A stretch of DNA of 64,000 nucleotides from JBHGXV01 sp041920505 (GTDB lineage: Bacteria > Bacillota > Bacilli > Brevibacillales > Brevibacillaceae), in NCBI GenBank assembly GCA_041920505.1, contig JBHGXV010000024.1, forward strand, positions 1 through 64,000. Reading direction: 5' to 3'. The position numbers were made by a program, and so were the translations under genes. The notes under the pieces were generated by a model. It saw nothing but the letters and a program-made list of their open reading frames with translations, made no database searches and was not told the origin of the DNA. Positions 41,654-51,068 of this stretch are shown piece after piece (within the stretch, counting starts at the first letter, position 1; the number at the start of each line of letters is the position of its first letter).

Positions 41654-43278
41654 CCTTTATCCCCCCCACGCTCGGCCAACCTGTCAGCCATTTCATCCCC
41701 CAGGCGAATGGGATTCGGCTGGCTCAGATGGAGCGGCCTGACATCGTTTACCCACAGCGGAACGCGGATCAGCGTGTCGTTCATGTCCCGCCAGTTCAGG
41801 GGCGCGATCGGGGAAAAGTACGGAACGCCAAAGGAACGCAGACGGCAGAGGTGGCCGAGAATAAACATGACGCCCAGCACAATCCCAAAGATGCCCAGCA
41901 TCGACGCCGCGATCATCAACGGGAAGCGGAGGATGCGAACGGCGATCGCCAGGTTGAAGCGCGGAATCACGAACGAGGCAATCCCGGTGATCGATACGAC
42001 GATGACCATCGGCGCGCTGACGATCCCGGCCTGCACCGCCGCTTGCCCGACCACGAGCGCGCCGAGAATCGACACGGCCTGTCCAATTGTCCTCGGCAAG
42101 CGGATTCCTGCCTCGCGCAGCGCTTCGAACGCCACTTCCATCAACAAGGCCTCCACCACGGCGGGAAACGGAATCGATTCCCGGGCGGCGGCAATGCTGA
42201 GCAAGAGGCTGGTCGGGATCATCTCCTGGTGAAAAGTGGTGACCGCGATGTAGAGCGCGGGCGTCAACAGCGCCACCCCGAGCAAAACGATCCGCAGGAT
42301 GCGCAAGAGCGTGGAGATGAACCAGCGCTCATAGTAATCCTCGGACGCCTGCATCATCGCCCAGAAGGTGGTCGGAACGATCAGCGCAAACGGCGTTCCG
42401 TCGACCAGAATGGCGACCCGTCCTTCCAGCAGGGAAGCCGCTACCGTATCCGGCCGTTCGGTATGCATCACCTGCGGAAACATCGACCAGGTATCGTCCT
42501 GGATCAATTGCTCGATATAGCCTGACTCCAGCACGCCGTCGATGTCGATCCTCTCCAGCCGGTTGAGCACTTCCTGGGTCAATTCAGGGTCGACAATGCC
42601 TTCCAGGTAGGCGACGACCAGATTGGTTCGCGTCTCTTTGCCGACCACGACTGACTTCATTTTCAACCGTGGCGTTTTCAGCTTGCGGCGTACCAGCGCC
42701 GTGTTGGTGCGCAAGTTTTCCGTGAACCCTTCGCGCGGACCACGCACCACCGATTCCGTTTCCGGTTCGGAGACGTTGCGGTGCTCGGCTCCCCGATACC
42801 CTACGGCGATGCCCTTGACGTTCCCGTCCACCAGGAGAATGGTATCGCCGTTGAGCACTTGCAGCACCAGATCGCCAACATTCTCCACCGTGGTTAACTG
42901 CGAGGCGTTCAGCGTCTTCTCCTGGATCGCCGCAATCTTAGTCTGTCTGCCCTCCTGAATCAACAGCGAGCGCAACAGGCTGCCGTCCACCAGTTCCGTC
43001 CTCACCAGACCGTCGACAAAGACGAGCATCGCTTTCGTCGTCGTATGCTCGATCTCGAATTCGCGCAACACCATGTCCGAGCAGTCGCGAAACAGTTGGC
43101 GGAGGACGGACTCGTTTTCAGCCAGGGACGAGGAAAGCGGCTGTTGCTTCAACAGATCGATGTCGTACTCCTTCAACAAATCTCCCCGCGAATCGGACCG
43201 GGTTTTCACCATCCCCTTGAGGTCGTCCCAGCGAGACGATCCCCGCCGCCGCTTCCAACGCCAGACCAAATGACTCAC
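41650..43278 (-). CDS. gerKA: Spore germination receptor subunit, GerKA/GerAA type
   Basis: 542-residue A subunit: a soluble N-terminal domain (about 1-290) and a membrane part with four or five helices. Markers include VKTRSDSRGDLLKEYDIDLL, SVVVGKETRTNLVVAYLEGI and LPRTIGQAVSILGALVVGQAAV. First gene of gerKA-KC-small-KB-small. The GTG at 43278 is followed by an in-frame TTG at 43269 better spaced from AAGGAAG; either could start. Confidence 0.92.
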   Translation of the reverse strand: MSHLVWRWKRRRGSSRWDDLKGMVKTRSDSRGDLLKEYDIDLLKQQPLSSSLAENESVLRQLFRDCSDMVLREFEIEHTTTKAMLVFVDGLVRTELVDGSLLRSLLIQEGRQTKIAAIQEKTLNASQLTTVENVGDLVLQVLNGDTILLVDGNVKGIAVGYRGAEHRNVSEPETESVVRGPREGFTENLRTNTALVRRKLKTPRLKMKSVVVGKETRTNLVVAYLEGIVDPELTQEVLNRLERIDIDGVLESGYIEQLIQDDTWSMFPQVMHTERPDTVAASLLEGRVAILVDGTPFALIVPTTFWAMMQASEDYYERWFISTLLRILRIVLLGVALLTPALYIAVTTFHQEMIPTSLLLSIAAARESIPFPAVVEALLMEVAFEALREAGIRLPRTIGQAVSILGALVVGQAAVQAGIVSAPMVIVVSITGIASFVIPRFNLAIAVRILRFPLMIAASMLGIFGIVLGVMFILGHLCRLRSFGVPYFSPIAPLNWRDMNDTLIRVPLWVNDVRPLHLSQPNPIRLGDEMADRLAERGGDKG

Positions 43279-43475
43279 TTCCTTGCGAGAATGTTATTTC
43301 CATCCTCGCCTACCTGGTCGCAAGATATACCTGACAGGCGCAGCCCTGACCCATGCCTTCCGCTTTCTGCCGCAGCCAACAGGCATCCTGTCGACAGACT
43401 GGGCGCCAACGCATAATTCGCCCAACGACCAGGCATACTCCAAGAAAACGCGTTGCCCGAGGCGAGGAGGAAAAA

Positions 43476-43826
43476 ATGGACGAACCGCGCGAGAAAAAAA
43501 CTGTCAAACCAATCGGCATCGACCAGACGATGCCCCATCAGATTGACGCTCCCGATTTCAAACACTCCACCATGGACATGCAGCCGCCATTCGTCAACGA
43601 ATTCGGCGTCGTGATCGGAGACAGCTTTTACGATTCCCCCCAGTCGCCGCTCAACCAGTGGAGCACCGAGACCGACCCGGCTGTCATGGCCGGTGAGAGC
43701 TGGGTGCATCCCACCAACGACATCGGCTGGAATGCCAGCGAAAACCGCGAACTGGCGGAAGACATACCGCCTCAGGGTGTGCCGTTTATGCACCCGACCC
43801 GTGACGTTAGCTACGGCAAGGACTAA
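43476..43826 (+). CDS. DUF3905 protein
   Basis: 116-residue acidic soluble protein. Motifs TMPHQIDAPDF, FGVVIGDSFYDSPQSPL, WVHPTNDIGWN and GVPFMHPTRDVSYG are the DUF3905 pattern, known only from spore-forming Bacillales. Function unknown. GCGAGGAGGAAAAA precedes the ATG; a terminator follows. Confidence 0.8.
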   Translation: MDEPREKKTVKPIGIDQTMPHQIDAPDFKHSTMDMQPPFVNEFGVVIGDSFYDSPQSPLNQWSTETDPAVMAGESWVHPTNDIGWNASENRELAEDIPPQGVPFMHPTRDVSYGKD

Positions 43827-43857
43827 AGACGCTCTCGCTTAAGGGCGTCTTTCTTTT
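43825..43857 (+). terminator. Terminator of the DUF3905 gene
   Basis: AAAGACGC/GGCGTCTTT stem followed by a T-rich run. Confidence 0.8.
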
Positions 43858-43913
43858 GGCGCCGTATGGTATAATAAGCTGAACACACGATTCATGAGAA
43901 AGGGGCCGCTGGC

Positions 43914-44213
43914 ATGCCGATTTCACTGGACATCCGGCCCGAGTTTGCACGGGCTTACATCCGCTACGCCGGATTTCGCCCCGGCGACACCCTGCGCCTC
44001 TACGTTCGAACCGCAGGTCCCGGAAGCGGAGGCCTGTTTTACGCCATTGAAAAAGACGACGCCGAACCGGACGACGCCCTGTTTGAAGTGGAAGGGCTTC
44101 GTTTTGTCGTGCGGCCGCTGGATTTCTGGTACTTCGACGGCGGACGACTGTCGTACGATGCGTTGTACGGGGAGTTCGGCTTCCGTTTTGACAACCCGCG
44201 GCTGGAAGAGTGA
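43914..44213 (+). CDS. HesB/IscA-like protein without the cysteines
   Basis: 99 residues with the A-type carrier fold: FARAYIRYAGFRPGDTLRLYVR, GPGSGGLFYAIEKDD and the C-terminal WYFDGGRLSYDALYGEFGF. It has no cysteine at all, so it cannot bind iron-sulfur clusters like IscA; this is the usual state in the YneR/HesB-like branch of Bacillales. A TATAAT box (43870-43875) lies upstream and GAAAGGGGCCGCTGGC before the ATG. Confidence 0.8.
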   Translation: MPISLDIRPEFARAYIRYAGFRPGDTLRLYVRTAGPGSGGLFYAIEKDDAEPDDALFEVEGLRFVVRPLDFWYFDGGRLSYDALYGEFGFRFDNPRLEE

Positions 44214-44301
44214 TCGGCCTGGAAAGGAAACCTTTCGGCGGTTGACCCGTAGTAGGGGATGAGGGTTGCCTGCAGCCCGTACGATCAGGAGGTCGAACCT
44301 G

Positions 44302-45447
44302 ATGAGCAAAGCAAAAGCCAAAAACCGCTCCATCCTGTTGGCGATCGGCGCATTCTTGCTCTCCAACCTGAAGTGGCTGATCGGCTTGTTGAAACTCTCC
44401 AAATTCGGCGCGACGTTTCTGTCGATGGCGATCAGTCTGGCCGCCTACGCCTGGGTCTACGGCTGGAAGTTCGCCGCAGCGCTGGTGTACCTGATTTTCG
44501 TCCACGAATTGGGACATCTCGTCGCCGCCAAGCAAAAAGGCTTGAAGACATCCCCGGCGATTTTCCTGCCGTTCGTCGGCGCCGTGGTCTCGTTAAAAGA
44601 ATTGCCGAAAGACGCCCGGACTGAGGCGTACCTCGCCTACGGCGGCCCGTTTGCCGGACTCTTGTCCTTTTTGCCGGCCGTGCCGCTGTACTGGTGGACG
44701 CACGATCCGTTCTGGGGGCTGGTCATCCACCTGGGCGCGCTGATCAACCTGTTTAACCTGTTGCCCATCTCGCCTTTGGACGGCGGCCGGATCGTTTCCG
44801 TGCTGTCGACAAAAATCTGGATGATCGGCCTGATCGCCGTCGCCGTCCTGTTGATCGTCTCCCCCTCGCCGATGCTGTTTTTGATTTTCCTGTTCGGTCT
44901 GTTCTCCTGGTGGAACCGGGTGCGCGAAGGGTATCAGGCCCGTGTCCTCTCCCATGAAAAGCAAAAGTGGCTCCAGTTCATCCACGAACTTAAGACCTGG
45001 CCGACGATGTATTCGTTTGCGGCCAAGCGCATGGAACTGCAAACAGAGATCGTCGAGGCGGAAGTCCTGGCGAAACAAGGCGGATGGTTGATCCCGTTCC
45101 TGCAGGATGAGCGCCGCTTCGCCCGCGACAAGGCGCGCATCGATTATGACATGGCCAGGACCAAACGGGACCTGCTTGTCCAGTGGGAGCGGACGCCGGT
45201 CAGCTTCCTCAACGGAGATCCGCTGCAACCGGTCACGTCGCCGATCCTCGCCGAAGCTTGCATGGAAGCCGAAGAGCGGGTGCGCGTGCTGGACGAACAA
45301 CTGCAACGGTTGAACACCTATTACGAGGCACCCGCCTCGACGAAGTGGAAGGTGCTCGCCGCCTACCTCGGGCTGGCGTTGGTGTTGTCCGCCTTCCTGC
45401 TGTACGGAAACGACATCATGCGGTATTACCAGCCGCTCATCGGCTGA
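44302..45447 (+). CDS. Site-2 protease family (M50) membrane protein
   Basis: 381-residue intramembrane metalloprotease homologue. The zinc motif VHELGHLVAAKQKG (HExxH) and the second site NLLPISPLDGGRI lie in the first 180 residues among about five helices. A long cytosolic C-terminal region (about 200-345) with helices and one last membrane helix follows, longer than in SpoIVFB-like proteases. Substrate unknown. CAGGAGGTCGAACCTG precedes the ATG. Confidence 0.85.
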   Translation: MSKAKAKNRSILLAIGAFLLSNLKWLIGLLKLSKFGATFLSMAISLAAYAWVYGWKFAAALVYLIFVHELGHLVAAKQKGLKTSPAIFLPFVGAVVSLKELPKDARTEAYLAYGGPFAGLLSFLPAVPLYWWTHDPFWGLVIHLGALINLFNLLPISPLDGGRIVSVLSTKIWMIGLIAVAVLLIVSPSPMLFLIFLFGLFSWWNRVREGYQARVLSHEKQKWLQFIHELKTWPTMYSFAAKRMELQTEIVEAEVLAKQGGWLIPFLQDERRFARDKARIDYDMARTKRDLLVQWERTPVSFLNGDPLQPVTSPILAEACMEAEERVRVLDEQLQRLNTYYEAPASTKWKVLAAYLGLALVLSAFLLYGNDIMRYYQPLIG

Positions 45448-45485
45448 GGCCGACGGTCATCATCTCTGGCGGCTTGCGTCTGTTG

Positions 45486-45532
45486 AAAAAAGCCGCTCCG
45501 CTTCCCCTGTGAGGGAAACGGAGCGGCTTTCG
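45486..45532 (+). terminator. Bidirectional terminator
   Basis: AAAGCCGCTCCG...CGGAGCGGCTTT stem, A-rich on one side and T-rich on the other, between convergent genes. Confidence 0.8.
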
Positions 45533-45571
45533 CTGTTGCGGTCGCGCTTGACCGGATCTTTGTCAACCGGA

Positions 45572-45796
45572 TCACTTTTTGATGTACGGCTGCATCTTCT
45601 GAATCAGCTCGTCCTCATTCTTGCCGATGAACCAGCGGCCGTTGACGTAGATAAACGCCCGTTTCAGGCAGTGTCCGCACATATTCTGGCAGCCGATTTC
45701 CACTTTGGCGTCCGGCACCAGTTTTTGCAGCCGGGCGGCAAATGTTTTTGCTTGATAGCCTTTGCACAAGTTGCAAATGCGCAGGTCGTTTGCCAT
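45572..45796 (-). CDS. DUF1450 (YuzB-like) protein
   Basis: 74 residues with five cysteines in ICNLC and GCQNMCGHC, which resemble a thioredoxin-like 2Fe-2S ferredoxin or thiol site. DUF1450 proteins are small, conserved in Bacillales and of unknown role. AAAGGAACATGTCAG precedes the ATG. Confidence 0.8.
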   Translation of the reverse strand: MANDLRICNLCKGYQAKTFAARLQKLVPDAKVEIGCQNMCGHCLKRAFIYVNGRWFIGKNEDELIQKMQPYIKK

Positions 45797-45928
45797 CTGA
45801 CATGTTCCTTTCTTCGAAAAAACGAGGCCTGTCCGCTGTCGTTCGGTTATCACATCTACTATATCCCGTTTTTTCGGCTGCCGCAAGCGAACGGGCCGGA
45901 TCTCCCCAAACCCGGAATCGACACATCC

Positions 45929-45968
45929 AAAAAAGTCCCGGCCGACGCCAAGGCGCCCGAGCCGGGAC
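45929..45968 (-). terminator. Terminator of the fatty acid transporter gene
   Basis: GTCCCGGC/GCCGGGAC stem then T6 on the minus strand. Confidence 0.85.
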
Positions 45969-45986
45969 CGTTTCCCGCAAACTGAT

Positions 45987-47315
45987 TCAGAAAAACGACA
46001 GGCCCACCGCAAAGATAATCCCTGAGACGATCAGGGTGGTGACGCAGTAGCCCATGATGTCGCGCACGCCCAATCCGGCGATCGCCAGGGCAGGCAGGGC
46101 CCAGAACGGCTGCGCCATGTTCATCCACGCTTCGCCGTAGGCGATGGCCATCGCCGCTACGCCAGGATCGACGCCCAACTGCTGGGCGGCCGGCATGATA
46201 AACGGTCCCTGCACCACCCAGTGACCGCCGCCGGACGGCACGAAAAAGTTGACGAAGCCGGAACTGAGGAACGCCAAAAACGGGAAGGTGGCCGGCGTGG
46301 AGACGGAGATGAACGCATTGGTGATCATTCCGCCCAGACCGGACTGCTCCATCATCCCCTGAATGCCGGCGTAAAACGGAAACTGGATGAGGATGCCCGC
46401 CGTTCCCTTGGCGGCGTTGGCGATCGCCTGCATATAGGAGAGCGGCGTGCCGTGCAGCAACAGACCGGTGGCAAAAAACAGCAGGTTGACCGTGTTGATA
46501 TCCACCTTAAAACCTTTGCTGGCAAAATAGTACACCAGATACGCGTACCCCAAAAGGGCGATCAGCCACCCCAGCACGCGGCTGTTTTCCATGCGGACGG
46601 CAAACGTCTTTTCCTTCGCCGCAGGGACCGTCGCCGCAGTAGCCGCCTCGTCTTCCCCGAGCAATTTCGGGTCGATCTCCACCACTTCCTTGCCGGTGGG
46701 CATCATCAACCGGGTCATGATTGGCAGGGTGATCAACAGAGCAACGGTGATAAACAGGTTGTAGCCGGTGAAGATGGTTTGGGTCAGCGGAATCAGCCCG
46801 GCCGTCTTTTCCATCGGGTTGCCCGGCGTGGCCGCCACCAGCGGAATCGAGCCGGACAGCCCGCCGTGCCAGGTCAAAAAGCCGATGTACGCACATGCGA
46901 TCAAAAAGCGATAGTCCGATCCGGGCACGCGCTTGGCCACCTCTTTGGCGAACAGCGCCCCGACGATCAGCCCGAATCCCCAGTTGATCAAAGAAGCGAT
47001 CGCCGCCCCTAGGGTCACCAGCACGACGCCTTGCACCGGCGTTTTGGCCGTGCCGGCCAGCCGGGTCAGATACCGCTTGACCAGCGGCGAGCTGGCCAGA
47101 GCATGGCCGGTTACGAGCACCAGACACATCTGCATGGCAAACGCCAGCAGGTTCCAGAACCCGTTGCCCCAGAACTGCACCATCTCAATCGGACCGTGTC
47201 CGGTGAAAAGGATGCCGGAGAGAAACAGAATAACCGTGAGAATGAGAGCAAACACAAACGGGTCCGGTAAATACTTTTGAACCAGTGTGGAGAAAAATCT
47301 TGACAGCGCTTTCAT
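45987..47315 (-). CDS. atoE: Short-chain fatty acid transporter, AtoE type
   Basis: 442-residue, about twelve-helix permease of the AtoE family that takes up butyrate and similar acids. Markers: FVFALILTVILFLSG, INWGFGLIVGALFAKEVA, LTWHGGLSGSIPL and FVPSGGGHWVVQGPF. The start at 47315 after AAAAGGAGGCATCTC. The neighbouring sigma-54 two-component system and a sigma-54-like promoter suggest substrate-induced expression, as with E. coli AtoSC. Confidence 0.9.
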   Translation of the reverse strand: MKALSRFFSTLVQKYLPDPFVFALILTVILFLSGILFTGHGPIEMVQFWGNGFWNLLAFAMQMCLVLVTGHALASSPLVKRYLTRLAGTAKTPVQGVVLVTLGAAIASLINWGFGLIVGALFAKEVAKRVPGSDYRFLIACAYIGFLTWHGGLSGSIPLVAATPGNPMEKTAGLIPLTQTIFTGYNLFITVALLITLPIMTRLMMPTGKEVVEIDPKLLGEDEAATAATVPAAKEKTFAVRMENSRVLGWLIALLGYAYLVYYFASKGFKVDINTVNLLFFATGLLLHGTPLSYMQAIANAAKGTAGILIQFPFYAGIQGMMEQSGLGGMITNAFISVSTPATFPFLAFLSSGFVNFFVPSGGGHWVVQGPFIMPAAQQLGVDPGVAAMAIAYGEAWMNMAQPFWALPALAIAGLGVRDIMGYCVTTLIVSGIIFAVGLSFF

Positions 47316-47355
47316 AAACAGAGATGCCTCCTTTTGCGGTTTGCCATCCCCTTCA

Positions 47356-47372
47356 TTCAAGAACGATGCCAA
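47356..47372 (-). promoter_or_regulatory. Sigma-54-like promoter of atoE
   Basis: Minus strand TTGGCATCGTTCTTGAA; the -24 TTGGCA is perfect and the -12 is TTGA instead of TTGC, at the right spacing. About 40 bp upstream of the atoE ATG. Confidence 0.5.
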
Positions 47373-47384
47373 GTCTCTTCCGTC

Positions 47385-47404
47385 GCAACATTCTGGCTTG
47401 TTGC
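47385..47404. promoter_or_regulatory. Inverted repeat, candidate activator site
   Basis: GCAACA-N8-TGTTGC between atoE and the activator gene. It is closer to the -24 box than enhancer sites usually are. Confidence 0.35.
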
Positions 47405-47478
47405 GCATTTTTCGCCGGTTCGCTGGAGGTGAGAGTGAGCAAAATGTAGTCACCCTGTTCCCCTTTTACCCACGAAAG

Positions 47479-48891
47479 CTACTGGGAGGCATCGCCGCCG
47501 CCCTCCTTGTCCTCCAGCCCGTAATCCCTGATCTTGTACAAAAGAGCCCGCCGGGAGATGCCCAGCCGTTTTGCCGTTTGCAGTTTGTTGCCGCCCGTTT
47601 GCGCCAACGTCCGCCCGATCACGTCCCGCTCCACCGCCTGAACGATCTCGCGCAGCGTCTTCCCTTCGCCGTCGGCGGCGGGATGGACGCCTGCTGGCGA
47701 ACGGGTCGGCATGCGATCTGTCTGCAGATGCTGCCGCACGTGTTCCGGCAGGATCACCGGCCCCGCGACCATCACCATCACCCGTTCGATCACGTTTTCC
47801 AACTCGCGCACATTGCCCGGCCAGTCGTAAGCCATCAACAGGTCGATCGCCTGCCGGGAGACGTAGGCGACCTGTTTGCCCGTCTCTTGCCGGTATTTGT
47901 GCAGGAAGTGATGGATCAAAAGCGGGATGTCCTCCCTGCGCTCGCGCAGCGGCGGCACATGGATCGGCACCACGTTGAGCCGGTAGTACAAATCTTCGCG
48001 GAACTGCTGCTTTCTGATCAGTTCCGGCAGGTTCTGATTGGTGGCGGCGATCACGCGGACGTCAATCGGGATCGTCTCCAGCCCGCCGACGCGGACAATC
48101 GTCCGCTCCTGCAACACGCGCAAGAGCTTCACCTGCAACGCCAGGCTCATCTCGCCGATCTCGTCGAGAAAAATCGTCCCGCCGTCGGCCAATTCAAACA
48201 TCCCCGGCTTGCGTCCAATTGCGCCGGTAAACGCACCCCGCTCGTAGCCGAACAACTCGCTTTCCAGGAGAGTTTCCGGAATCGCCCCGCAGTTGACGCA
48301 GATCAGCGGTTTGTCGGCGCGCGGACTGTTGGCGTGGATCGCCCGCGCGATCAGTTCCTTGCCGGTGCCGCTCTCTCCTTGGATCAGCACCGTCGCCTTG
48401 CTCATGCTCACCTTGCCGACGGTTTTGTAGACTTCTTGCATGCCGGGGCTGAGTCCAATCAGATTGTCGATGCGGTACGGCTGCACATTTACCGCCTGCC
48501 ATTCGTCCGGATCGCAGACAGGCATCCGGGCGGCCAGCGCGTTGGCCACCACCTGCTTCACCTGGGCCAGATCAAACGGCTTCTGCACGTAATCGAACGC
48601 CCCCAGCTTCATCACTTCCATCACATCGCTCGCCGAACCGTAGGCCGTCATCATCACCACGCCGGGCAACGGTTCCGCTGCTTGTTTCAGCCGACGCAGG
48701 GTCTCCATTCCGTCCATGCCCGGCATGCGCAAATCGAGCAGCAAGACATGCGGGCGAAACGAAGCTGTCTTTTCCAGCGCTTCCCATCCGTCGGCCGCTT
48801 CCGCCGTCTCGTAGCCCGCACGGCGCAACGTGGTCATCAGCGCTTTGCGCACATTGGCTTCGTCGTCGACGATCAACACCCGCTCTCTCAT
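47479..48891 (-). CDS. atoC: Sigma-54-dependent response regulator, AtoC/NtrC type
   Basis: 470 residues. Receiver domain (RVLIVDDEANVRKAL, phospho-site in LLLDLRMPGMDGM near residue 54), AAA+ domain (Walker A GESGTGKE, GAFTGA loop, Walker B GGTIFLDEIGEM) and a Fis-type HTH (KLQTAKRLGISRRALLYKI). Activated by its partner kinase, it would open the sigma-54 promoter of atoE just downstream. Confidence 0.93.
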   Translation of the reverse strand: MRERVLIVDDEANVRKALMTTLRRAGYETAEAADGWEALEKTASFRPHVLLLDLRMPGMDGMETLRRLKQAAEPLPGVVMMTAYGSASDVMEVMKLGAFDYVQKPFDLAQVKQVVANALAARMPVCDPDEWQAVNVQPYRIDNLIGLSPGMQEVYKTVGKVSMSKATVLIQGESGTGKELIARAIHANSPRADKPLICVNCGAIPETLLESELFGYERGAFTGAIGRKPGMFELADGGTIFLDEIGEMSLALQVKLLRVLQERTIVRVGGLETIPIDVRVIAATNQNLPELIRKQQFREDLYYRLNVVPIHVPPLRERREDIPLLIHHFLHKYRQETGKQVAYVSRQAIDLLMAYDWPGNVRELENVIERVMVMVAGPVILPEHVRQHLQTDRMPTRSPAGVHPAADGEGKTLREIVQAVERDVIGRTLAQTGGNKLQTAKRLGISRRALLYKIRDYGLEDKEGGGDASQ

Positions 48892-50720
48892 GGCATCTCC
48901 CCCTCTCGTTTCACAGGCAGTTTCACCGTAAAGCAGACCCCGCCTTCGACGTTTGCGGCGGTGATCGTGCCGCCGTAAGCGTTGACGATCCGCTGGGAGA
49001 TCGATAGCCCCAGTCCGGTTCCCGTTTTCTTGGTGGTGAAAAAAGGCTCGAAAATCGCCGCCAGATGCGCCTCCCGAATCGGCGGTCCGTCGTTGGTGAC
49101 GGCCACCGCCACCTCTTGGCTGTCGGCGGTCGCCGCGATCCGCACGGACCCGCCCGGATGGGACGCCTGCACGGCGTTGAGCAACAGATTGAGGAACACC
49201 TGTTTCAACAGTTTGTCCGACGCGCTCACCAGCGGCATCCCCTCCGCCGCCAGTCTCGCAAGCCGCACCCCGCGCTTCGCCGCCGCAGGCTCCATCAACT
49301 TCACCGTCTGTTCCAGCACGGTCTCGACACAGACAGGCTGGTTGCCCTCCTCCTGCGGCCGCGAAAACAGCAAGAGTTCGTCGGCAAAGCGATTAAGCCG
49401 CTCCACCTCCTCGACGATGATCGAGGTGTACTCCCGGCTGTCATGCCCTGGCGGCAATTCCTCCTCGATCAGTTGGGTGAACGCCTTGATCGAGGTGAGC
49501 GGATTGCGTACCTCGTGAGCGATGCCGGCGGCCAGTTCGCCGATCACCGCCAGCCGCTTCGCCTGTTCCAGCCGGGCCTCCATCTCCTTGTACGCCGTCC
49601 GATCCTCAAACACGGCGATCGCTCCCGTCACCTCTTTGGCGGGATTGCGCAATACGGAGGTGGTGACGCGAAGAAGCAACCGTTCACCGCTTGCGAGTGG
49701 ATAGACGATCTCGTCATCCTTGCGCCCCTCGCCTGTATGCAACGTGTCCAGCAACACCTGCATCAGCACCGCCGCTCCCCCCGAGAGTTCGGCATGCGGC
49801 CGTCCCACCGCGCTCTGCGCGTCGATGCCGGTCAACCGTCCGGCCGCCCGGTTCCACGCCGTGATGGTTCCGTTTTGATCCAGCGCGATCAGGCACTCGT
49901 CCATGCTTTGGATGATGTTTTCCGTATGCGTCCGGCTCGCCTGCAAATCTCCCGCCAGCCGGTTGATCGCATGCGCGATCTCACCCGCTTCGCCCGGAAG
50001 CCGCCTCAAGCGAAACGACAAGTCGCGGCTCAAGCGGCGCAGCCCGGTTTTGATCTCGCCCAGGATCGCTTCCAGCCGATTGACCAACAGGCCGCTCACC
50101 GCCGCGGCCACGATCGAGCCGACGGCGAGGATTGCGTAAATCCCCTTGCGCATCCCGGCCAACTGCACGTCGATGTTGGCCATCAGTTCGTTTGCCCAGG
50201 CGTAGCCGACGATCCGGCCGTGCCGGACGAGCGGCGTCATCGCATTCATGATGTACCCGCGCACGAACTGGCCGATCGCCACCTCGGTCTGGCCGGTCTT
50301 CAACACGTCGCGTCCGGGGTGGGTTGGCCGGATTGACTCCCCCACGTGATGCATTTCCTGGGCGGGACTGTAGGTGAGAATCGCATCCAGCGCGGCGGAG
50401 TAATAGCCGACGCCGACGTCGGGATGCGCCTGGGCGATCTTGTCCGTCACCGGCGCGAGCACCTTGTTGAGATAGGCGATTTGCGCTTCCCGGTTCCTGC
50501 CTGCCGCCCCGCCCTCCCGCAAGATCGTGTCGAAATCGTTCGGCAAGGCATAGTCAAGCTGTTGCGTGATCGCGATCAGCTTCTGTTTTTTCTCCTCGAT
50601 CAACGCCTGTTCGGCAATGCCCAACAGTACCACTCCGGTGACCACGATCGGCAACACGGCTGCCACGATCGCCGCCACAACGAAACGAATCCGGTAGAAA
50701 AACGCTTTCACGCCAGTCAT
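48888..50720 (-). CDS. atoS: Sensor histidine kinase, AtoS/NtrB type
   Basis: 610-residue membrane kinase. Two membrane helices (about 15-38 and 200-225) enclose an extracytoplasmic sensor of the double-Cache type with VGVGYYSAALDAILTYSP; then HAMP, PAS (ENIIQSMDECLIALDQNG), the phosphorylated His in ELAAGIAHEVRNPLTSIKAF, and the ATPase with FLNLLLNAVQA and GTGLGLSIS. Overlaps atoC by 4 bp. The start at 50720 avoids a nonhomologous upstream tail. Confidence 0.92.
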   Translation of the reverse strand: MTGVKAFFYRIRFVVAAIVAAVLPIVVTGVVLLGIAEQALIEEKKQKLIAITQQLDYALPNDFDTILREGGAAGRNREAQIAYLNKVLAPVTDKIAQAHPDVGVGYYSAALDAILTYSPAQEMHHVGESIRPTHPGRDVLKTGQTEVAIGQFVRGYIMNAMTPLVRHGRIVGYAWANELMANIDVQLAGMRKGIYAILAVGSIVAAAVSGLLVNRLEAILGEIKTGLRRLSRDLSFRLRRLPGEAGEIAHAINRLAGDLQASRTHTENIIQSMDECLIALDQNGTITAWNRAAGRLTGIDAQSAVGRPHAELSGGAAVLMQVLLDTLHTGEGRKDDEIVYPLASGERLLLRVTTSVLRNPAKEVTGAIAVFEDRTAYKEMEARLEQAKRLAVIGELAAGIAHEVRNPLTSIKAFTQLIEEELPPGHDSREYTSIIVEEVERLNRFADELLLFSRPQEEGNQPVCVETVLEQTVKLMEPAAAKRGVRLARLAAEGMPLVSASDKLLKQVFLNLLLNAVQASHPGGSVRIAATADSQEVAVAVTNDGPPIREAHLAAIFEPFFTTKKTGTGLGLSISQRIVNAYGGTITAANVEGGVCFTVKLPVKREGEMP

Positions 50721-50883
50721 CTCTCTTTCCGATGCCGCCCCTGACAACTTACGATCACCTCCGAACGACCGGGTGTCCTCTCGTCCCAAGCATTCACCAT
50801 TTTTCAACAATTTCGCTCGAAAAATTGTCTTCCTTGAGGAATTTTGGTAGAATGTCGTCGAGAAAAATCGGGACAAAATATTC

Positions 50884-50986
50884 TTGCTACTTGCGAAAAT
50901 GGCAAACCCATCGAAAGGTGGGGGCGCAAAGCCACGGGTCTAAGGTTCTGCGGAACGATGACAGCCGGGTTACCGAACAAGGCAAG
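50884..50986 (+). ncRNA. Cyclic-di-GMP-I (GEMM) riboswitch
   Basis: The signature elements are in order: GGCAAACCCATCGAAAGGTG, GGGGCGCAAAGCCACGGGTC, TAAGG and AGCCGGGTTACCGAAC. They form the GAAA-tetraloop stem, its receptor stem and the c-di-GMP pocket at the junction. Outer bases CTTGC and GCAAG close P1. A terminator hairpin follows before the 97-aa gene. Whether the ligand is c-di-GMP or cGAMP cannot be told safely. Confidence 0.9.
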
Positions 50987-51004
50987 CAGATTCTGGTAGT
51001 CTGG

Positions 51005-51043
51005 CTATTCCTGTGTTCGCAAGGGATAGTCTTTTGTTTTTTT
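51005..51043 (+). terminator. Riboswitch expression platform terminator
   Basis: CTATTCCT/AGGGATAG stem with a 9-base loop followed by TCTTTTGTTTTTTT, 26 bp before the start of the controlled gene. Confidence 0.75.
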
Positions 51044-51068
51044 CGCTTCGGCACCAAGGAGGCTCGAT

